Assembly (NCBI RefSeq): GCF_000332315.1
Contig: NZ_KB235933.1
Span: 586,856 to 650,855 of the forward strand
DNA length: 64,000 nt
Direction of reading: 5' to 3'
Source: Prochlorothrix hollandica PCC 9006 = CALU 1027
GTDB taxonomy: Bacteria; Cyanobacteriota; Cyanobacteriia; Prochlorotrichales; Prochlorotrichaceae
Shown: one piece after another, positions 54,393-61,486 of the stretch
Layout of the letters: each line of letters starts with the position of its first letter
Position numbering within the stretch: the stretch's first letter is position 1
The notes under the pieces: model-generated
Databases searched by the model: none
What the model saw: the letters and a program-made list of their open reading frames with translations, nothing else
Told to the model about the DNA's origin: nothing
Translations under genes and position numbers: made by a program

Positions 54393-57300
54393 TTAGGTCA
54401 AGACCATGCGAAACAACCGCCCTAGCTCCCGTTGATAGGACAGGAGGGCTTGGCACCAGGGATGACGACGGGACTCATAGAGGAGTTCTTGGGCCTGGGC
54501 TAGGGAGGGATCGATGTGTAGCTGTTGCCCCACCGCCAGCAGTCGGTTCAACAGGCGGAAATGTTTGGGCAGGAGTTGGGGGTCTGATTCCTGGAGCAGG
54601 TGCCACAGCGATCGCCAGATCAGCCGTTCTAAAATGCGTTGGGCTTCCGGTAGGTTCAGGGGACAGTGGAAGTGCATCACCTCTAGGGCCAGTTCTTCCA
54701 GTTCGGTCAAATAGTGATGGTGCCTCTGCACCCACTCCGTCCCTGGATGATGGGTCAGATGGGGATCTAGGGCTTCTTCCCAGCGGCTCAGCACCTTCTG
54801 AATGCGGTAGCCGAGGGCAATTTCCGCTGCCACTTGCAACTCGCGGGGAGCCGCCAGCCCATCCCGGTGAAACGCCATTAAAATGCCATAATTGCTGCGA
54901 TAAACCTGGTTATAAATCTGATTAAGGCGATCGAGGGTTTCGTCGGTCAAATACCGCATAATGCGGTGGCGTTCCTCCGCAAAGAGACTTTGGAGGTTGT
55001 AGGTTTGGGAACTGTCAAAGAGATGGTTCATGGCCAAAATACTGTGGGCCGCACTCCCCGCCTGGAGGGATTGCAACAGTTCTTGCTTCAGTTTGCTGTA
55101 GTTCAGCCGCCCACTGAACCGTTCCACACAGCAATGGAAGTCCCAGCCCCCCAGGTGTAACACGGCAAAAACCACATGGGCACTTTCCCAGGTGATGGCG
55201 GAGACTAAACGCAGTTGGCCCACGGCTAGGGTGAGGTTGCCCAGGCGCTGGAGCTGGTAGTCTTCCTCATGGGTTAGGTAGCAGTACAGGGACTGTTGTG
55301 GGTCCTGGAGTTCCGGGGGGACGAGGGCATAGGCAGGGGGCTGGGGAGCGAGGCTCTGGCTGGGGGAGGCATCTAGGGTGGGATGATGGGGCGGGGGGGG
55401 TAAGGGAGCGGCGATCGCCCAGGGGTGCCCGACTCCGGGTTGACTGTTCTCTGAGACGGCTGTGGCTAGGGCATCGCTAGAGGTTCGATCTTTGCTTCTG
55501 TTCCCTTGCAAGCTATTGCCCTGCAAGCTGTTCTCCTGCAAGCTACTGCCCTGCAAGCTGTTCCCCTGCAAGCTGTTCCCCTGCAAGCTATTGCCCTGCA
55601 AGCTATTGCCCTGCAAGCTGTTCCCCTGCAAGCTATTGCCCTGCAAGCTGTTTCCCTGCAAGCCGTGCCCTTGCAAGCTGTTCCCCGCTCCATAGAAGTC
55701 TGGGTTGTGGGGTTGGGAACCCTGGGCTGGGTGCAGGGGGGACTGGGCAACCTGTCCCACGGCGGGGTAATGCCCTGGTGGGCTGAGGGGATAACCGTTG
55801 CCAGCGTTGAGGGGGTGAACCCCTGCCTGGGAGGGAACCCTGGGGGTTTGGCAGAGGGATCGCATGGCATGGTGAGCAGCAATTTGTTCCAGGGACACCT
55901 GGGCCGTCTTGACTAATTGCCTATAAAGATCCGCTCCATCGCTGAAATGGGGGGAGTTGCTGGGGGCTAAGGTCAACCGTTCCAGAAACTCCGGTTCCAG
56001 TTGTGTCCCCGTCAGTTCCCCCGCCAATTCCAAAGCCCTTGCGGCGTAACAGAGAATCTGTACCCCTTCAGGGCGGGAGATCTCCTCGAAAAACCAGCCG
56101 CAACTGGTGTACATCAGCAGGCTATAGCGTTGCATTTCCAGCAGGCAGAGGGCATCCACCTGTTCTTCTTGGTCTAGCCCATAGGCTTGGTGGTGTTGCA
56201 GAAAGGCGAGAACCCGATCGGGGCAACGATCGCCCAGGACGGCAATATAGCTATCCCGTACCATCCAGGGATCCAAAAACAGCCGACTCCCCTGTTCTTC
56301 GTAAATATCCGCCAACTGATCGCGGAGCCAGTCCAGCGCCTGCCGCAGGGGTTGCCGCCAGTGTTGGTGGGTGTCCCCCTCTTGGCCACAGCCACAGTGG
56401 CGCTGCCAGCGATCGACCCCATGGCTACAGCTCCAGGCCGTCACCGGTTTCAGCTCCACTTCCCAGGTGGGAGCTTGGAGACTGAGGTAATGGGCAAAGT
56501 TGGTCACCGTCCAGCCCCGTTGGGGAAAGCTGCGGCTAAAGCCATAGCTCAGGCACTTTTCCGCCCCTTTGCGGTGGTGGCCAAAGGTTTCTCCGTCGAT
56601 GGCCATGCTCAGGAGTTGGGCCGATCGCTGATCTCCCTTAATGGCGGTGTTGAGGCGATCGCTCCACACTTGGGCATCACTCAGTAAATCGGAAAAGCTC
56701 ATATCCCGCGAAATCGGGCCGTCATAGAAGAAAATATCAATATAGGGGGCAGCATAGAACCCAGACGGCTGTCCCGCATTAGTGCCGTTTTTAGTGCCGT
56801 TTTTAGTGCCGTCTTTATCTTTAGTGCCGTCTTTAGTGCCACTTAAGGGAGGCCACAGGGTAGACGAAGCCGTGGTGGGGTGTTGCCCCTTCAGAAAACA
56901 GCGGTAGGGCCGGGTGGGATCAATTTGGCCCCCATTGACGGTGTACCAGAGGGGGTTACTATGGCTCGCGCTGGGCAAGGATCGGCACCGTTGGGCCTGG
57001 GACGGGGCCAAAATAATAAAGCGAATACCTTCCGCCACGAGGGCTTCCAGGGTGGGATAGTCCACCGCCGTTTCCGCCAACCACATCCCCTCAGGGGGAC
57101 GACCAAAGTGGGATTCAAAATCGGCCTTGCCCCAACGAATTTGGGTAATCTTGTCCCGCTCACTGGCCAGGGGCAAAATCATGTGGTTATAGACCTGGGC
57201 GATGGCATTGCCGTGGCCGTGGAGCCGCCGACAACTGTGGCGATCGCCCTCCACAATGCGCTCATACACCTCCGGATCATAGATCTTCAGCCACCGCATC

Positions 57301-57806
57301 AGGGTTGGCCCAATATTAAAGCTCAGGTATTCAAAATTATTGACGATCGCCTCCACCTCCCCCGTGCTGGACAGAATGCGGGAAAAGGCATTGGGGCGAT
57401 AGCACTCCCAATAAATGCGCTCGTTCCAGTTGTGGAAGGGTTCAGCCCCTGGTTGCCGCTCAATGCTTTCCAGATAAGGGTTTTCCCTGGGGGGTTGGTA
57501 GAAGTGACCATGGATAGCCACATAGACCCCCTTAGCGGTCAGGGTGGGATCCATCAAGGGGGTTTGCTGGTTCTGTTGGGATGGGGGCTTGGGGGCAGGG
57601 GATCCAGGGATGGGATGGGGCAAGCAGGGCGGCGAACTAGCCACAGCGAAGGGACTGGAGGCGGGGCGATCGGCCTGGGTTGGCAGTAGGGTATCTGGGT
57701 CTGGGTCAGTCATGGCCAGGGGAGTGCCAAGGTTGTGTAAGGGAGGACGAGGGGGCATAACAAGGTCACGGTTAATGGCCTCAATGGAGCTAGAGTTACG
57801 GACCAT
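54393..57806 (-). CDS. GH57-like glycoside hydrolase with DUF3536 and LQGNS repeat insert
   Basis: 1137 residues. After a ~90-residue Pro/Ser N-terminus, KGVYVAIHGHFYQPPRENPY opens the family-57 catalytic barrel; NNFEYLSFNIGPTLMRWLKI, GKADFESHFGRPPEGMWLAE and MAIDGETFGHHRKGAEKCL follow. The last ~500 residues are the DUF3536 helical domain (LYTSCGWFFEEISRPEGVQI to LGRLFRMVLT). Between them, near residues 705-770, is an insert of about twelve LQGNS pentapeptides encoded by a 15-bp minisatellite. A smaller GTK/NGT repeat lies near 335. It is predicted to act on alpha-glucans, near malQ. The real start could be downstream, at MDPTLTAKGVY. Confidence 0.85.
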   Translation of the reverse strand: MVRNSSSIEAINRDLVMPPRPPLHNLGTPLAMTDPDPDTLLPTQADRPASSPFAVASSPPCLPHPIPGSPAPKPPSQQNQQTPLMDPTLTAKGVYVAIHGHFYQPPRENPYLESIERQPGAEPFHNWNERIYWECYRPNAFSRILSSTGEVEAIVNNFEYLSFNIGPTLMRWLKIYDPEVYERIVEGDRHSCRRLHGHGNAIAQVYNHMILPLASERDKITQIRWGKADFESHFGRPPEGMWLAETAVDYPTLEALVAEGIRFIILAPSQAQRCRSLPSASHSNPLWYTVNGGQIDPTRPYRCFLKGQHPTTASSTLWPPLSGTKDGTKDKDGTKNGTKNGTNAGQPSGFYAAPYIDIFFYDGPISRDMSFSDLLSDAQVWSDRLNTAIKGDQRSAQLLSMAIDGETFGHHRKGAEKCLSYGFSRSFPQRGWTVTNFAHYLSLQAPTWEVELKPVTAWSCSHGVDRWQRHCGCGQEGDTHQHWRQPLRQALDWLRDQLADIYEEQGSRLFLDPWMVRDSYIAVLGDRCPDRVLAFLQHHQAYGLDQEEQVDALCLLEMQRYSLLMYTSCGWFFEEISRPEGVQILCYAARALELAGELTGTQLEPEFLERLTLAPSNSPHFSDGADLYRQLVKTAQVSLEQIAAHHAMRSLCQTPRVPSQAGVHPLNAGNGYPLSPPGHYPAVGQVAQSPLHPAQGSQPHNPDFYGAGNSLQGHGLQGNSLQGNSLQGNSLQGNSLQGNSLQGNSLQGNSLQGSSLQENSLQGNSLQGNRSKDRTSSDALATAVSENSQPGVGHPWAIAAPLPPPPHHPTLDASPSQSLAPQPPAYALVPPELQDPQQSLYCYLTHEEDYQLQRLGNLTLAVGQLRLVSAITWESAHVVFAVLHLGGWDFHCCVERFSGRLNYSKLKQELLQSLQAGSAAHSILAMNHLFDSSQTYNLQSLFAEERHRIMRYLTDETLDRLNQIYNQVYRSNYGILMAFHRDGLAAPRELQVAAEIALGYRIQKVLSRWEEALDPHLTHHPGTEWVQRHHHYLTELEELALEVMHFHCPLNLPEAQRILERLIWRSLWHLLQESDPQLLPKHFRLLNRLLAVGQQLHIDPSLAQAQELLYESRRHPWCQALLSYQRELGRLFRMVLT
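55500..55690. repeat. 15-bp coding minisatellite (LQGNS units)
   Basis: CAAGCTATTGCCCTG and close variants (CAAGCTGTTCCCCTG) repeat about twelve times in frame inside the GH57/DUF3536 gene. Variation is mainly T/C changes, so units differ at synonymous or single positions. Confidence 0.9.
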
Positions 57807-57895
57807 CTGTGGACAGATCCACCTCCAATCTTGCCTCGCCTATCCTCGTTTAGACAAAGTTATTCATAATTAAATCGGGTATCAACCTAAGCCGG

Positions 57896-57924
57896 GATAG
57901 TGGGGCGCGGAGCGCCCCACTATC
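57896..57924. repeat. Perfect 13-bp-stem hairpin
   Basis: GATAGTGGGGCGC, loop GGA, GCGCCCCACTATC, preceded by GGGTATCAACCTAAGCCGG as at 49646. It may be a dispersed palindrome or a bidirectional terminator. Confidence 0.75.
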
Positions 57925-58071
57925 TCGTTAATTGGTAGTGATCCAAACGTAGTGAAGTCGTACCGGTACGACAAGGCTTGAGATCTGTCTTTTCACTACC
58001 TAAACAGCACTACCCATTAATCTTGTCCCCCTTACAGCGGAAACCCATTAAATCTAAATCAACCCTGCCCC

Positions 58072-58174
58072 TACAGCAACCCTAAATCAGTTGTAAGGAT
58101 CTCGACGGCTGAAACCCTTGGTGTGGTGTGCCCCCGGAGGGGGCACACCACACGACCCATTTAGGACTGCTGTA
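58072..58174. mobile_element. MITE family 2, copy 2 (inverted, 103 bp)
   Basis: TACAGCAACCCTAAATC and AGGACTGCTGTA ends, with the same central GTGTGGTGTGCCCCC palindrome as the copy at 44479, in opposite orientation and of equal length. Confidence 0.8.
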
Positions 58175-58382
58175 GCAGTCTGTGAAGGGCGCATGTCAGG
58201 GTTGGGGGGGTGCATCGTAGGGGCGAAGCATGGGTGGCAAAACTTGGGGCGATCACCCAGAGAATACCTGCGCCCATGCTTCGCCCGTACCCAAAATGGG
58301 GGCATTGACCTCCCCTGATTTCAATCCGATCCTGCCCCCCCCAATGACGAGATGCGCCCGTCTGTGAACCCTGAATCCCCTA

Positions 58383-58481
58383 GGGCACCTCAAAAAATCC
58401 AAAGTCTCGCCCCTGTAGCAACGCAAGAATAAGGGATGTGGCGGGAGGCGAAGTCGCCCAACCCAATTAATCGAGGTGCCC
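58383..58481. mobile_element. MITE family 1, complete copy (99 bp)
   Basis: GGGCACCTCAAAAAATCC to AATCGAGGTGCCC, the same 99 bp length as at 35802. CCTA occurs on both sides (58379-58382 and 58482-58485), a 4-bp target duplication. Confidence 0.85.
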
Positions 58482-58508
58482 CCTAGGCAAAAACAGCTAA
58501 AAACAGGC

Positions 58509-58537
58509 AAAAATAAAGGGCGGTTACACAACCGCCC
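58509..58537 (-). terminator. Rho-independent terminator of the CaCA exchanger gene
   Basis: On the minus strand GGGCGGTT-GTGT-AACCGCCC is followed by TTTATTTTT, about 70 bp past the stop at 58607. Confidence 0.85.
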
Positions 58538-58606
58538 CATCTGCTTCTAGGGGGCATACCTCAGGGGATACTAGACTCAGGCTGTGAGGCAAGATGGACT
58601 GATGCC

Positions 58607-59782
58607 CTAGAAGATTGCAGCCAGGGTTGTTTCAGTGACGGGATGGAAATAGAAGGCAAAAGCCAACAGGGCATAGGTGGCCAGCAACAGGGTTCCTTCC
58701 AGCCAGTTGGAGCTGCCGTCACTGCTGATGGAATTGCAAATGAGCACCGACACCATCACGGCCACCAATTCAAAGGGGTTGAAGTTGAGATCCATGGGTT
58801 GCCCCACAAACCAGCCCGTCAACACCAACACCGGAGCCACAAACAGGGAGATTTGGAGGCTAGATCCCATGGCCACAGAAATGGATAGATCCATCTTGTT
58901 TTTCATGGCAACGGTGACGGCTGTAGCATGTTCCGCCGCATTACCAATGATGGGGAGCAGAATAACGCCGGTAAACAGTTCCGACAGACCCAGGGTGGTG
59001 GTGGCTGCTTCCAAGGAACCCACCAGCAGTTCTGATTCCACGGCGACCAAAACCGTTGCCCCCAACAGGACCCCCACCCAGAGCCAAATATTGGGGGGTT
59101 CTTCGTGACCTTCGTGACCTTCGTGACCTTCGCTGACTGGGGCGGTGCCTTCAGGGGCGATCGGGCCATCCATTCCCTCAGTCGGTGCCGGTGCTAAATC
59201 TGCGTTGCCCACATCATAGAGATAGGAATGGGTACGCATGGAGAACAGGAGGGTGAGTCCATAGACCAGAATTAAGACCACAGCCACGGCAGTGGAGAGT
59301 TTCTGGATGGCGGGCTGGGTTAAACCCGTGGAGGTATATTGCACCGCCGTGGGCAGTAACAGGGCGATGACGGCCAAGTTCATGGCAGAGGCATTGAGCC
59401 GCGCTGCCACGGGCTGGAAGTCTTGCTCCTTGTAGCGCAGCCCCCCCAGCAACATGGACAGGCCCAGCACCAGCAACAGGTTGCCAATAATCGAACCGGT
59501 CAAGCTGGCTTTGACCACATCCAGCAAGCCGGCATTGAGGGCAATAATGGCAATAATCAGTTCTGTGGCGTTGCCGAAGGTGGCATTCAGCAGTCCCCCC
59601 AAGGTGGGACCGGACACCACGGCAATTTCTTCGGTGGCGGTACCCATGACCGCCGCTAGGGGCACAATGCCCAGGCCGGCGGTGATGAAAATGACCAAGG
59701 GATCCAAATGCTGGAACTCAGCAACAACGGAGATGGGGATGAAAAGGAGCAGGGCGAGGAGAATTGGATTTTTGATGAGCAT
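58607..59782 (-). CDS. Ca2+/H+ antiporter, CaCA superfamily (CAX/ChaA type)
   Basis: 391 residues and about eleven membrane helices in two homologous halves. The two alpha-repeat motifs are LGGLLNATFGNATELIIAII (~60-80) and GVILLPIIGNAAEHATAVTV (~270-290), with the essential Glu in GNATE and GNAAEH. Both are diagnostic for CAX exchangers that use the proton gradient to expel Ca2+. The central loop holds an acidic/His stretch, SEGHEGHEGHEEP, which could bind or sense a divalent metal and derives from a 9-bp tandem repeat. Monocistronic, closed by the terminator at 58509. Confidence 0.93.
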   Translation of the reverse strand: MLIKNPILLALLLFIPISVVAEFQHLDPLVIFITAGLGIVPLAAVMGTATEEIAVVSGPTLGGLLNATFGNATELIIAIIALNAGLLDVVKASLTGSIIGNLLLVLGLSMLLGGLRYKEQDFQPVAARLNASAMNLAVIALLLPTAVQYTSTGLTQPAIQKLSTAVAVVLILVYGLTLLFSMRTHSYLYDVGNADLAPAPTEGMDGPIAPEGTAPVSEGHEGHEGHEEPPNIWLWVGVLLGATVLVAVESELLVGSLEAATTTLGLSELFTGVILLPIIGNAAEHATAVTVAMKNKMDLSISVAMGSSLQISLFVAPVLVLTGWFVGQPMDLNFNPFELVAVMVSVLICNSISSDGSSNWLEGTLLLATYALLAFAFYFHPVTETTLAAIF

Positions 59783-60207
59783 AAATGATCTAGCTACGGT
59801 GGACTGGATCCGATGGGAAACCTGGCTTGGACCGGGATCGAGCGATCGATTGCCACTCCCCTGGGACTCTAGGTCTTTGTTCCCAAAATTCTAGGGTTCT
59901 CCCTGGGGATTCTAACAAGTCTTAAGGAAAGTAAAGGATCTTGATCCCATGGGGCTGGGCAGCGATCCCGGGTTGGGTGGGCGATCGGTCGGCTGAACTA
60001 CCCCAGGGCTTTCGGGTCATAGGGGCTGTGCCCCCGGATTTTAGGGGAGACTGCGATCGTCCTCCGCTCCTGGTCGGGGTTCGGGGTGGGTTAACCTTGG
60101 CGATCGCCGCCGGACATTGAAAGACTGCCAGCTATGGGTACACGATCGAGTCAAAGACAAAAACCATGCTACTTGACTGAAAAAACGTCTGAAAGACTCA
60201 TGTTTCC

Positions 60208-60321
60208 GTAGGTTGAGTTGAGCTTGCGACCCGTCTTAGTTGATGCCCAAGATTCATGGGGCGAAACCCAACGGCAAGTTATGCCAGGTTCCTTGTTGGG
60301 TTTGGTTCCTCTACCCGACAT
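60208..60321 (+). repeat. GTAGGTTGGGTT-family repeat, degenerate copy
   Basis: GTAGGTTGAGTTGAGCTTGC, then GGGGCGAAACCCAACGG and TTGTTGGGTTTGGTTCCTCT; the right end has decayed (CTACCCGACATTC). Confidence 0.7.
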
Positions 60322-60399
60322 TCAGCAGGGTTCGCAAGGCAAAAAAGAATTTTCACGAACATAGGTGATTCCATTAGGTAATTCCATTGGCACTATTGA

Positions 60400-60501
60400 T
60401 ACAGCAGTCCGATATGGGTCGTGTGGTGTGCCCCCGGAGGGGCAGACCACACCAAGGGTTTCAGCCATCGAGATGCCTACAACTGGTTTAGGGTTGCTGT
60501 A
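60400..60501. mobile_element. MITE family 2, copy 3 (102 bp)
   Basis: TACAGCAGTCCGATATG to TTTAGGGTTGCTGTA, in the orientation of the copy at 44479. One arm of the central palindrome is decayed (GGCAGACCACACC). Confidence 0.75.
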
Positions 60502-60680
60502 TTATTCTCAATTTCTTGGGATAACGATCGCACCAAGGTGGCCGGAACTTGGAATTGCAACAGCCACCATGCCTACACCAAAAATGGGCTGAATTTGGGC
60601 TATGCCGCCACTTTGTTCGATGCAGCATTATTAATTGTCCAGTAGAACCCCAGTAGAACCATTAAGCCCCATCACACCCC

Positions 60681-61136
60681 ATGAACTCCGCCCCCCCCAC
60701 ATCCCTCTATGACCGCGATATTCTCCTTTGGGTGGAGGATACCGTCGCTAAACTTAAAGCAAAAGACTTTGAGCATCTTGATCTAGAAAATCTAATCGAG
60801 GAGGTGGAATCCTTGGGCATTTCCCAGCGCAACGCCCTAGTGAGCCGCCTGATGGTGATGTTGGAACATTTGCTCAAACGGCTCTATGTGGATTCCCCCT
60901 ACGATTACAACGGCTGGGAACGCACCATCCGCACCCAACGCCTAGAAATCAGCTTTTTACTGGAAGATACCCCCAGCCTCAAGGCCCACTGGGAAGCCAG
61001 TTTTACTAAGGCATGGAGCCGCGCCCTCAAAATCGTGCGCCAAGACTATCCCGATACCCCTTTTCCCGATGAGTGGCCCTTTGAGGCTGATCTGGAGGCG
61101 CTGCTCGATCGTCCCTTCTGGCAAACCCCCCCTTAA
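60681..61136 (+). CDS. DUF29 family protein (151 aa)
   Basis: Helical soluble protein with the family pattern throughout: SLYDRDILLWVEDTVAKLKA, DLENLIEEVESLGISQRNAL, RLMVMLEHLLKRLYVDSPYD then W..TIRTQRLEISFLLEDTP, and YPDTPFPDEWPF near the end. DUF29 genes occur in many copies in cyanobacteria, often in accessory regions; their function is unknown. The length is normal and the gene looks intact. The stop is followed at once by two CTCTCC hairpin repeats. Confidence 0.9.
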   Translation: MNSAPPTSLYDRDILLWVEDTVAKLKAKDFEHLDLENLIEEVESLGISQRNALVSRLMVMLEHLLKRLYVDSPYDYNGWERTIRTQRLEISFLLEDTPSLKAHWEASFTKAWSRALKIVRQDYPDTPFPDEWPFEADLEALLDRPFWQTPP

Positions 61137-61262
61137 CCCCTCTTGCTCCCCTCTCCCCCCTGGGAGAGGGGCTGGGGGTGAGGGTCTTCAACTCCCATCC
61201 CCAACAACCCGATCCTCTTGCTCCCCTCTCCCTCCTGGGAGAGGGGCTGGGGGTGAGGGAAA
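61137..61262. repeat. Two tandem hairpin repeats
   Basis: CTTGCTCCCCTCTCC followed by CCTGGGAGAGGGGC and TGGGGGTGAGGG occurs at 61141-61182 and again at 61217-61259. The CCCCTCTCC/GGGAGAGGGG arms form a strong stem; a related form is at 50290-50360. Confidence 0.8.
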
Positions 61263-61316
61263 TCCCACTTTCTGCAACGGGCCTTGAAATCGGCAAAACC
61301 TTGGGTATTTCCCTGG

Positions 61317-61418
61317 ATGGCGATGCCCGATGCCACCCGCGACATGTTGTGTTTTGCGGGAACTTGGCAGGGGGATAATTTTGAAGAGTGTCTCCAGGAG
61401 GTCTATGCCCAGTCATAG
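61317..61418 (+). pseudogene. Antitoxin-like C-terminal remnant
   Basis: 33 codons end FAGTWQGDNFEECLQEVYAQ-S. A tail of type FAGTWxGDDFEECLxxVY resembles the C-termini of small cyanobacterial antitoxin-like proteins, as far as I recall the pattern. No N-terminal DNA-binding domain or toxin is nearby, and hairpin repeats sit just upstream, so it is probably a relic. Weak call. Confidence 0.3.
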
Positions 61419-61486
61419 CCTTGAACCGTGGTAGGTAGGGCATAATGGGGATATTTTATAGATGAAGCAACGGGAGGATCGGACGA

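Larger units (their letters stand above)
57807..58606. other. 0.8-kb intergenic region of MITEs and hairpins
   Basis: No gene. In order: a 29-bp hairpin (57896-57924), MITE 2 (58072-58174, inverted), an imperfect palindrome around AAGCATGGG/CCCATGCTT (58226-58280), MITE 1 with target duplication (58379-58485) and the terminator of the CaCA gene (58509-58537). Confidence 0.7.
59783..60680. other. 0.9-kb intergenic region with two repeat elements
   Basis: No gene seen. A degenerate GTAGGTTGGGTT repeat is at 60208-60321 and MITE 2 copy 3 at 60400-60501. The left part (59783-60200) is HIP1-bearing sequence without structure I can name. Confidence 0.55.

Noticed and set aside
55506-55916. 136-codon plus-strand frame of ALQAV repeats
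   Set aside because: Antisense of the LQGNS minisatellite in the GH57/DUF3536 gene; repeats keep all frames open.
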